A stretch of 28,669 nucleotides of DNA, taken from positions 1 to 28,669 of the IMG/VR virus record IMGVR_UViG_3300017708_000331. The stretch is one strand, 5' to 3'. The notes beneath the pieces are model-generated. The model was not told where the DNA came from. It worked only from the letters and a program-made list of their open reading frames with translations, and made no database searches. The DNA comes from a virus. Positions within the stretch are counted from its first letter, which is position 1, and the number at the start of each line of letters is the position of its first letter. The translations under genes and the position numbers were made by a program. Below, piece by piece: positions 7,487-13,100 of the stretch.

Positions 7487-8082
7487 CGTTGCAGTGATTG
7501 GTTAACATATTCAGGAGTTAGAGGTTTACCTTCTTTATCTAGAATCTGATAGTATAGGTAATTAAAGGTCACATTAGCAACCAAGTAATTAATATCAGTA
7601 TCAGTAGCGGTAAACTCCAAGGTGGATAGTGAGGTTGGAAACAAGTCCCAGAACTTCACATTCGCAATAGTATTATAGTTGCTATTGAGTATACCCAGTG
7701 TAGCATCACTATACTGCAATTTAAAGTCCCTTGTGTTGTTATCACTAGTCGTCACATCTTTAAATTGCTGTGGCGTCTCAGGGAATCCTAGACCGGTCAT
7801 CCAGTTATGGATGAGCGTATAGTTTTCCATGTCTTCATCGACAAGAAACTCGATAGTAAAATCACCATACTCAAGTCGGTCACCAGGATGCATAATATCC
7901 TTCAGATAGTTAGACTGACCAGCAGTACCAAGGGTGATTGATGGCAGTGCTGCTTTGTTACTGAAGAAGGATACCTTCGGAAATCTCGCTAGACTAAACG
8001 TGAATCCAATAGGACTCATGTAGTTTCTATTGTCTAACTGCTTGTAGTAGATGTTTCTTCCACTACCGAAATCGTCCGCCAT
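7483..8082 (-). CDS. tail-tube-fold virion structural protein (gp19-related)
   Basis: This 199-aa protein shares features with gene 19 in the same window. It has a leading strand, a KAALPS motif (NKAALPSITLG; compare KAAALPASN in gp19), then DFTIEFLVDEDMENYTLIHNWMTGLG (compare FDTWTITVLNDTDFAIRSAFEKWMNTM). A second tail-tube-like protein is common in cyanophages and is usually annotated simply as a virion structural protein. It could form a tube end or baseplate initiator similar in role to T4 gp54 or gp48; that assignment is inference. GCTAAATA lies 25-32 nt upstream, after the terminator at 8118-8150. Its end is coupled to uvsY. Confidence 0.7.
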   Translation of the reverse strand: MADDFGSGRNIYYKQLDNRNYMSPIGFTFSLARFPKVSFFSNKAALPSITLGTAGQSNYLKDIMHPGDRLEYGDFTIEFLVDEDMENYTLIHNWMTGLGFPETPQQFKDVTTSDNNTRDFKLQYSDATLGILNSNYNTIANVKFWDLFPTSLSTLEFTATDTDINYLVANVTFNYLYYQILDKEGKPLTPEYVNQSLQR

Positions 8083-8106
8083 TACTAAGAATACTATAGT
8101 AATTAT

Positions 8107-8114
8107 TATTTAGC
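8107..8114 (-). promoter_or_regulatory. GCTAAATA late-promoter variant before the tube-like gene
   Basis: The minus strand reads GCTAAATA. It lies just downstream of a terminator, so a new promoter is needed here for the tube-like gene and uvsY. It is the best candidate in the 35-nt leader. Confidence 0.4.
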
Positions 8115-8117
8115 ATT

Positions 8118-8150
8118 AAAAAAGCACCTCCCCGACCAAAAGGAGGTGCT
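8118..8150 (-). terminator. rho-independent terminator after the beta-barrel gene
   Basis: A perfect 9-bp stem (AGCACCTCC / GGAGGTGCT, 8142-8150 and 8123-8131) with a 10-nt loop is followed on the minus strand by six T (8123-8118). It ends the beta-barrel transcript and any RNA from the promoter at 8229-8257. A partial T run on the other side allows weak two-way action. Confidence 0.9.
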
Positions 8151-8222
8151 CTTTTATTAGGTATATTTCATTTACTTTTTACACACAACACCTAACCAAC
8201 AGGAGTAGTCTTGCTTGACTAC
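8118..8222 (-). ncRNA. possible small RNA of about 105 nt
   Basis: A strong sigma70 promoter (8229-8257) and a strong terminator (8118-8150) enclose about 105 nt. The predicted 5' end can fold into GTAGTC-AAGCAA-GACTAC (8203-8220), a short hairpin. An 18-codon ORF (8172-8228, MGVVKQDYSCWLGVVCKK) begins upstream of the predicted RNA start. It could be translated only from read-through of the beta-barrel message, where AGG lies 7 nt before its ATG. A small RNA, a micropeptide, or simply the beta-barrel 3' untranslated region are all possible. Confidence 0.35.
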
Positions 8223-8228
8223 CCCCAT

Positions 8229-8257
8229 ATTATAACCTATCAGAAGGAATAGGTCAA
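8229..8257 (-). promoter_or_regulatory. sigma70 promoter at the 3' end of the beta-barrel gene
   Basis: The minus strand has TTGACC (8257-8252), a 17-bp spacer and TATAAT (8234-8229). The -35 lies inside the last codons of the beta-barrel gene. Only a terminator-bounded 105-nt stretch follows before the next gene. Confidence 0.55.
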
Positions 8258-8650
8258 GCCTGCCTTGGTTCCAACGTCTAGATCTTCGCCTAGATCAGAT
8301 CCACCATTGGTGAATAACTCAACTTCAGCATAAGCAGTTAGGTTTTCAGTCACTGCTACTTCGGCACCAACCTCAAGACCGAGTTCGGTGGTTAGGTCTT
8401 CACCATCGGGGTTGATGAAGGAAGGACCTACTTCGATGTAAGCGCCTACGGTCTCAGAGAGATCACCCTCATAACCTACGCGAGCAGTAGTGGAGGTGCC
8501 TTCATACTCACCTAGTGCCCAATCAGACTCAACTTCAGTGTAAACATAGAAGTTACCAGCGGCGTCTGCTTCAGCAGGTCCGATGATTTCAGCAGAGGCG
8601 GGAGCGCCTAGGGATAGTGCAGCAATGGCACCAGCAATAATTAGTTTCAT
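8240..8650 (-). CDS. small outer-membrane beta-barrel-like protein with signal peptide
   Basis: The 136-aa protein has a classic signal peptide at 1-20 (MKLIIAGAIAALSLGAPASA) with an ASA|E signal peptidase I site. The mature part alternates polar and hydrophobic residues in about six to eight strands (FYVYTEV, TTARVGYEG, VGAYIEVGP, TELGLEVGAEVAV, LTAYAEVELF, TKAGLTYSF). It ends in Phe, the usual signal for BAM-assisted insertion of Gram-negative outer-membrane proteins. The barrel is acidic and too small for a typical porin. It has its own late promoter and terminator, so it is expressed late. Roles could be superinfection exclusion, envelope change or lysis; none is shown by the sequence. 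Confidence 0.75.
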   Translation of the reverse strand: MKLIIAGAIAALSLGAPASAEIIGPAEADAAGNFYVYTEVESDWALGEYEGTSTTARVGYEGDLSETVGAYIEVGPSFINPDGEDLTTELGLEVGAEVAVTENLTAYAEVELFTNGGSDLGEDLDVGTKAGLTYSF

Positions 8651-8675
8651 AAATCTTCTCCATTAGGAAATAACA

Positions 8676-8695
8676 ATGTGTATTATACTACACAT
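8676..8695 (-). promoter_or_regulatory. inverted repeat containing a TATAAT box before the beta-barrel gene
   Basis: A perfect 7-bp inverted repeat (ATGTGTA and TACACAT, 6-bp spacer) contains TATAAT on the minus strand (8687-8682). No -35 consensus lies at 17 bp. It could be a second, operator-controlled start or an mRNA 5' hairpin of the late transcript. Confidence 0.35.
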
Positions 8696-8702
8696 ACTCG
8701 GT

Positions 8703-8710
8703 TATTTATA
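8703..8710 (-). promoter_or_regulatory. T4-type late promoter before the beta-barrel gene
   Basis: An exact TATAAATA is present on the minus strand, 53-60 nt before the start codon at 8650. This is the gp55-dependent late consensus. Confidence 0.7.
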
Positions 8711-8732
8711 TAAAGTTTTATTACGGATATTA

Positions 8733-9200
8733 CTACACACGCTCCCATCTATGGTTAGGATTTCTAATTGATCTGCTAATACTACTCACAGGAGATCCTG
8801 TCTCCGCTTCTGCTGCCTTCATAGAAGGATATTCGAGTCCAGTCTCTTTATCTCTTACCGCCACTATACGAGACTTTCTAGTCGCCTCTTTGACGTGCTC
8901 AGGACACGGGACACCTAATCTACCACCATCTCCACCAAGAGTAGCATTATATTCTGGTTTCTCTTTAGCAATCCAATATATCTCTCTATCCGCAACCTCT
9001 TCTTTGAGACACTCTTCTACCATCTCCCACTCAAAAGCACTTCTACCATACTTTCTTAGTGCGTTTGGAAAGGGGGCATTGGCATTTTTGTTTGTAGCAT
9101 ACCACCAGTGCTTGTATTCTCGTATCTTAATAGCACCAACACACCGACCGATATAGGTCTTTCCGTTGACTTTATTGGTTGCTTTATAGATGTAGTACAT
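8733..9200 (-). CDS. GIY-YIG homing endonuclease
   Basis: The N-terminal GIY-YIG nuclease domain starts MYYIYKATN...KTYIG. It has a downstream Arg (IGR), a catalytic-type Glu in ADREIYWI, and YNATLGGDGG at the end of the domain. The C-terminal region (VAVRDKETGLEYPSMKAAEAETGSPVSSISRSIRN) looks like a NUMOD-type helix-turn-helix DNA-binding repeat. I chose ATG 9200 because the domain begins there. An earlier in-frame ATG at 9230 abuts the T run of the gene 23 terminator and adds 10 residues with no ribosome site. It is a free-standing selfish element beside gene 23 and may cut phages lacking it. The 156-aa length is normal for phage seg-like enzymes. Confidence 0.88.
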   Translation of the reverse strand: MYYIYKATNKVNGKTYIGRCVGAIKIREYKHWWYATNKNANAPFPNALRKYGRSAFEWEMVEECLKEEVADREIYWIAKEKPEYNATLGGDGGRLGVPCPEHVKEATRKSRIVAVRDKETGLEYPSMKAAEAETGSPVSSISRSIRNPNHRWERV

Positions 9201-9230
9201 ATCACGAAGCATATTAACATATCTAGGCAT

Positions 9231-9257
9231 AAAAAAAGACCCCCCTTTCGGGAGGTC
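9231..9257 (-). terminator. terminator of the major capsid gene
   Basis: On the minus strand the stem GACCTCCC / GGGGGGTC (one G-T pair) with a GAAA tetraloop occupies 9257-9238 and is followed by seven T. A further 6-bp hairpin (AAACTC-CGAC-GAGTTT, 9271-9286) precedes it. Strong termination fits the most heavily expressed phage gene. Confidence 0.92.
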
Positions 9258-9291
9258 TCGTGTGTAAAATAAACTCGTCGGAGTTTTGGAT

Positions 9292-10695
9292 TTACATAAG
9301 GTTCTTGACCTGAACGCGTCTGTAGTAGACGTTGGTGTTGGTCATGATGCGACCATAACCTGCGTCGGAACCTTCCGCGAAGGGGTTGGCGATTAGACCG
9401 TAGCGGGTCTTGAAGCCAATACGTGGTTGGAAGGTGTCCTGTCCAACTGCACGAACCATCTGGAGTGGAACGTAGGGGCAGTAGAATAGACCAGCGTCAT
9501 AAGGTGAGGAACCTTTGTAACCAGCGACATAGTACTGCTGGTTGGAGACGTTTGCAGCATAAGGATCGATGTAGACCTTATACTTGCCTTGTAGCACACC
9601 TGCGAAGGTGTTGCCGGTGTCGTCAACGTTGAGGTTGGCGTTTAGAGCAGGGGTGTAATCGAGCACACCAGCCATGGTTAGAGCAGAAGCAACATCAGCG
9701 GAACACATGATGAAGTTGCCCTTCCCGCGACGAGTGGTCTGCGCGATGGCGTTTGCATCTCTTTCGATCTGGAAGATAAGTCCTTTGAACTTCTCAACAG
9801 ACCAACGACCATTGGAGTCAACGTCTAGGTCGAATACGCCAGGGGTTGCAACGTTGTTCTGAGCGCCAGGAACAGCGGTCTTGTATACGGTGCGGACAAC
9901 CTCGCGGTTGATCTCAGATAGAATCTCGCTGGATAGGATGTTAGCGAGTTCTGCTTCAGCATTTAGACCGTGGATCGCCTTGAGGTCCTGGGCGAGTTCC
10001 ATGGAGTAATGTGCCTTGAGGGCGCGTGACTTGGCGGTCACGGTGACCTTCTCGATGGAGAAGCCCATTTCGTTGAACTCGGTTCCGGTCTCGCCTAGAG
10101 CCTCGGAGTCCTGGGTCTTCATGCCCTGTCCTACATTGTAACCAACTTGGTCACCGGGTAGGGGGTTGAGGATTGCGGGGTTGTTGCCACGCTGAGCGGT
10201 GGTGCCTAGACCAACGGTGTTGCCTGCGCCAACCTGACCAGAGTAGTTGCCCTGGGTAGCGGTGCCCTGCTTGTTCTGTGCAGAGAAGGCGGTATTGACT
10301 TCGTCGTAGAAGGTCTCGTCGCCGGTCTGTGAGTCATAACGGGAGCGCATCGCGAAGATGAGTCCAGTAGGACCGTTCATTGGTTGAACGCCACAGATGT
10401 CATATGCCACTAGGTTGGGCATAGAACGACGGATGAGGCTGATTAGAACGGGGTCAAAACCAGCAACTGACTGGTCACCACTGCCGGAGAAACCGGGATT
10501 GCCGGTGGCGTTGGGGTCAGTATTGATCGTGGGGGTCTCGGAAAGGAAAGCACGCTCCTCAGATAGGGCGGTTTCTTGGTTCTCTAGGAGTTGTGCGGTT
10601 ACGGCACGCTTATGAGCATCCTGGATACCACCTTCGTGGTCTAGAATAGGTGCCCACTTCTCCTGAAGTTGTTGGGAATCAGCGGAATTGTACAT
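9292..10695 (-). CDS. 23: gp23 major capsid protein precursor
   Basis: The 467-aa T4-type major capsid protein forms the hexamers of the head. Typical blocks are VAGFDPVLISLIRRSMPNLVAYDICGVQPM, GPTGLIFAMRSRY and the C-terminal GRIMTNTNVYYRRVQVKNLM. The N-terminal propeptide should be removed by gp21; candidate [L/I]xE sites are LSE at 51-53, LSE at 44-46 and LLE at 36-38. Cyanophage gp23 is shorter than T4's (521 aa), and this length fits. An AATAAATA motif at 10717-10724 and an AAGGA ribosome site 11 nt before the ATG support late, strong expression. A strong terminator follows. Confidence 0.98.
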   Translation of the reverse strand: MYNSADSQQLQEKWAPILDHEGGIQDAHKRAVTAQLLENQETALSEERAFLSETPTINTDPNATGNPGFSGSGDQSVAGFDPVLISLIRRSMPNLVAYDICGVQPMNGPTGLIFAMRSRYDSQTGDETFYDEVNTAFSAQNKQGTATQGNYSGQVGAGNTVGLGTTAQRGNNPAILNPLPGDQVGYNVGQGMKTQDSEALGETGTEFNEMGFSIEKVTVTAKSRALKAHYSMELAQDLKAIHGLNAEAELANILSSEILSEINREVVRTVYKTAVPGAQNNVATPGVFDLDVDSNGRWSVEKFKGLIFQIERDANAIAQTTRRGKGNFIMCSADVASALTMAGVLDYTPALNANLNVDDTGNTFAGVLQGKYKVYIDPYAANVSNQQYYVAGYKGSSPYDAGLFYCPYVPLQMVRAVGQDTFQPRIGFKTRYGLIANPFAEGSDAGYGRIMTNTNVYYRRVQVKNLM

Positions 10696-10716
10696 TTTTT
10701 TAATAATCCTTGTGAG

Positions 10717-10724
10717 TATTTATT
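10717..10724 (-). promoter_or_regulatory. late promoter variant AATAAATA before gene 23
   Basis: The minus strand reads AATAAATA in the 53-nt gap between genes 22 and 23, 22-29 nt before the gene 23 start. It fits the NATAAATA form of the late consensus. Confidence 0.5.
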
Positions 10725-10748
10725 AGGTTTGATTTAATAATCAAAAAT

Positions 10749-11903
10749 TCACTTTCTAGAAACTCTGTCGAGCGTCTGTAGATATGACATCATTGAATCA
10801 GATACATCGACAGGTTGTGTGCCGGTGTTAACTTCTTCAGTAAGGTCCTCGACACTGTTTCTTGTCGAGACGGAAGCGGAGCGACCAGCGGGGAAATAGG
10901 ATTCCTTGAGGTCCTCTAGCTTTTCTCTGTAACTTACTTCACCATCAAACTCAACATTCTCAGCAAGGGCAGCAAGTTTGTCTTTCTGAGTCTCAGCGAG
11001 ACCTTCAGCAACTTGGGTGAAGATTGATTCACCAACTGCACTACCTAGACGAGCGTTTAGAGCAACGTTGCGCTCAATTTGCTCATTGAGTTTTCCTTCC
11101 ATTTCATCAAGTTTCTCAACCATAGACTCAACTACATCATACTTCTCCTCAGGGATAGAGACATAGTGGTTATCGAATAGAGACTTCATACCAGCAATAA
11201 AGCTTTCTGACATCTCGGTTCTGAGTCCATGCTCGACGGCGATGGCGTTTTCTGCCATCCACTCATCGGCGACATACTCCAAATAAGCGTCTACACGCTC
11301 AGTTAGGGACTCACGCACTAGAGCAAGCTCTTCGCTGAGTTTTCCCTCGTATTGGGATTGGAGTTCTTCTTTGACGATAGCAACTTTGTTGCGGATTGCT
11401 GCTTCAAAGATGGTGCGAGCTTTGCTCTGGAACTCTTCAGAGAGTTCCTCACCACTTAGAAGAGCGGTAACGTCTTCTTCAATATCGATCTCAGAGATGG
11501 AGATTTCTTCAACCTCTTCCTCTGCGACGACTTCTCCTTCAACCTCTACTTCTTCCTTCTTGGTCTTTTTCTGACCAGGAACAACAGAGGATGGAACTGA
11601 TTCGGCCTTTGAAGCAGCAGATCTTGCATCAGTGGTGCCGCCGCTGTTAGAAGCGGGGACTACTTTAGCATCTGCCATTTTCTCCATACCGTCTGCAGAA
11701 CCTGCTCCCTTATTCACTACATCCTTTACAGGAGATAGTGGGGCAGCAGCATCCTTAAGTTTAGCAGGACCTTCTGGCTCGTTTGTATAGTTCTCGGGAG
11801 TAGGACCGCCGAGATCGTTAATTGATTGCCCTGGCACTACGCTGGGTGAAACCTTATCCATAGGTTCAGCAGCCTTAGCACCTTTCGTTACTACGTTTTC
11901 CAT
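10749..11903 (-). CDS. 22: gp22 prohead core scaffolding protein
   Basis: This 384-aa acidic protein builds the inner scaffold and is later degraded by gp21. Residues 1-115 are low complexity with imperfect repeats (VVTKGAKAAEPMDK / VVNKGAGSADGMEKM and two SSVVPGQ or SPSVVPGQ copies). A highly acidic stretch (EEVEVEGEVVAEEEVEE) and long helices (about 145-330) follow, as expected for a core protein. T4 gp22 is 269 aa; the extra length lies mainly in the N-terminal repeat region, as is usual in cyanophages. An exact late promoter (11957-11964) precedes it, and a second one lies inside gene 21. Confidence 0.92.
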   Translation of the reverse strand: MENVVTKGAKAAEPMDKVSPSVVPGQSINDLGGPTPENYTNEPEGPAKLKDAAAPLSPVKDVVNKGAGSADGMEKMADAKVVPASNSGGTTDARSAASKAESVPSSVVPGQKKTKKEEVEVEGEVVAEEEVEEISISEIDIEEDVTALLSGEELSEEFQSKARTIFEAAIRNKVAIVKEELQSQYEGKLSEELALVRESLTERVDAYLEYVADEWMAENAIAVEHGLRTEMSESFIAGMKSLFDNHYVSIPEEKYDVVESMVEKLDEMEGKLNEQIERNVALNARLGSAVGESIFTQVAEGLAETQKDKLAALAENVEFDGEVSYREKLEDLKESYFPAGRSASVSTRNSVEDLTEEVNTGTQPVDVSDSMMSYLQTLDRVSRK

Positions 11904-11956
11904 GTCTTGTAATTAGTTGCTACCGACGAGTGTTGATTTTAGTTAAAATCTATATT

Positions 11957-11964
11957 TATTTATA
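11957..11964 (-). promoter_or_regulatory. T4-type late promoter before gene 22
   Basis: An exact TATAAATA is present on the minus strand in the 65-nt gap between genes 21 and 22, 54-61 nt before the gene 22 start. Confidence 0.75.
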
Positions 11965-11968
11965 GATT

Positions 11969-12619
11969 TCAAAGGTTTGAGAGAAAGTTTTGGAAAAGTT
12001 CAATTTTCTTTTCTTCCAACTGTCTACTCGCTACTAGGTTATTTATAGTAGATACTGTGTCTTTCATTTGTTGCTCCCTTAGGATGCCATCGACCATTAC
12101 CCACTCTTTTCCTTCCATAATACCTTGTACAAAGGCATCAGGCGCACTAGGATCTGCCACAATATCAGCAGCAGTGGCGAGCATAAAGTCCTCACCAACT
12201 AGTTTATATCCCTCACGGGTTTCCTTTAGAGACCCAATACCACGAGAAGAAACGCCAAGTTTGACACCTTCATCTAATAGGTTTTTAGCAATTTTTCCCA
12301 TTGGAGTTTCCAATAGTTTTGCCTTGCCAATGAAGTTGTTTCCTTCCTGACGGAGAGAAACAATCTTATGGGATACTCTGTCTAGGTTTACAGTAGGTCC
12401 ATCGGGGTGACCTAGTTCTCCTAGGGCACGACCACTATCAACATACTGCTCATTGTAACGACCAACTTCTCTCGCTAGGGTCTCAGTTCTGTAAACACGA
12501 CCGTTGCGATTCTTTTGGTTGCCTTGTAGGAAAATACCTTCGATGAACAAGGACTTCTTGCCCTCATTCTCTTCGACGATAAATTCTACCTTGTTAATTT
12601 CTTCTGTGATTAGTTTCAT
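11969..12619 (-). CDS. 21: gp21 prohead maturation protease
   Basis: This herpesvirus-type serine protease cleaves the core and capsid proteins at [L/I]xE sites. The 216-aa length matches T4 gp21 (212). Motifs include NRNGRVYRTETLAREV (37-52) and ALGELGHPDG (65-74), with H71 as the likely catalytic His. GVSSRGIGS (122-130) carries the catalytic Ser, S124 or S125. It starts 1 nt after the stop of the upstream 85-aa gene. Its 3' part contains an internal late promoter motif (12040-12047). Confidence 0.95.
   Translation of the reverse strand: MKLITEEINKVEFIVEENEGKKSLFIEGIFLQGNQKNRNGRVYRTETLAREVGRYNEQYVDSGRALGELGHPDGPTVNLDRVSHKIVSLRQEGNNFIGKAKLLETPMGKIAKNLLDEGVKLGVSSRGIGSLKETREGYKLVGEDFMLATAADIVADPSAPDAFVQGIMEGKEWVMVDGILREQQMKDTVSTINNLVASRQLEEKKIELFQNFLSNL
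12040..12047 (-). promoter_or_regulatory. second TATAAATA late promoter, inside the 3' end of gene 21
   Basis: An exact TATAAATA on the minus strand lies within the last codons of gene 21, 83 bp upstream of the intergenic copy. It could give a second start for gene 22 messages. Confidence 0.45.
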
Positions 12620-12620
12620 T

Positions 12621-12878
12621 TTAGTAAATGCTTACTCCAGAGATACGAACTTTTTCTGACGAAGTCCAGACCAATGTCTTCAGCGTCTTTTTGAGAATTA
12701 AACTCTCTAATGGGACGAGAGTGATGGTCTTATCTACGCCGGTTTCATCCAGTAAATGCAGAATAGCACTACTTTTAGATGAAGTATTGACGGCTCTTAC
12801 ACCAGTAGAATGTTCAAGATCGATCGCTTCATCACAAGAGGACGGACAGTCCACTTCGGAAAAAACGATTTTGATCAT
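12621..12878 (-). CDS. small protein in the gene 68 position (possible prohead core protein)
   Basis: The 85-aa protein starts with ATGA overlap on the gene 67 stop and ends 1 nt before gene 21, the place of gene 68 in T4 (20-67-68-21). T4 gp68 is larger (141 aa), and I see no clear sequence match, so only position supports the name. The sequence looks like a small alpha/beta protein (MIKIVFSEVDCPSSCDEAID, then SAILHLLDETGVDKTITLVPL). It includes a CPSSC pair. Being locked between 67 and 21 points to prohead assembly. Confidence 0.7.
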   Translation of the reverse strand: MIKIVFSEVDCPSSCDEAIDLEHSTGVRAVNTSSKSSAILHLLDETGVDKTITLVPLESLILKKTLKTLVWTSSEKVRISGVSIY

Positions 12879-13066
12879 TCTTCTTCACCTGCTTCAACTT
12901 CCTCTTCACCAGTCTCTACTTCCTGACCACCAAAAAGTCGGTCAGAAACTACATTTCGATAGGTGTCGATTCTTTCGCTTGCTTTGCTGTATAGTGCATC
13001 TTTGATCTCCTGACTGATGTCAGCAGGACCAGCACCCACAGCAATAGCGTCTACTACGTTGTCCAT
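12875..13066 (-). CDS. 67: gp67-like prohead core protein
   Basis: The protein is 63 aa with a helical N-terminal half (ISQEIKDALYSKASERIDTYRNVVSDRLFG) and a very acidic C-terminus (ETGEEEVEAGEEE). This is the pattern of T4 gp67 (80 aa), an internal core protein processed by gp21. Its place directly after gene 20 is as in T4. GCTAAATA at 13089-13096 lies in the 34-nt leader. Composition and synteny support the name more than sequence identity. Confidence 0.8.
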   Translation of the reverse strand: MDNVVDAIAVGAGPADISQEIKDALYSKASERIDTYRNVVSDRLFGGQEVETGEEEVEAGEEE

Positions 13067-13088
13067 AATAAAAACTATAATATAAATT

Positions 13089-13096
13089 TATTTAGC
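13089..13096 (-). promoter_or_regulatory. GCTAAATA late-promoter variant before gene 67
   Basis: The minus strand reads GCTAAATA, 23-30 nt before the gene 67 start and just after the gene 20 stop. It is the same octamer as at 6836, 8107 and 14857. Confidence 0.4.
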
Positions 13097-13100
13097 AAGT

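Noticed and set aside
9201-9230. ATG at 9230 as start of the GIY-YIG protein
   Set aside because: It directly abuts the T run of the gene 23 terminator and adds residues before the domain; ATG 9200 begins the nuclease domain.
10727-10746. AT-rich inverted repeat between genes 22 and 23 (TTTGATT...AATCAAA) as a terminator
   Set aside because: The stem is nearly all A-T and no T run follows it; it is too weak to call.
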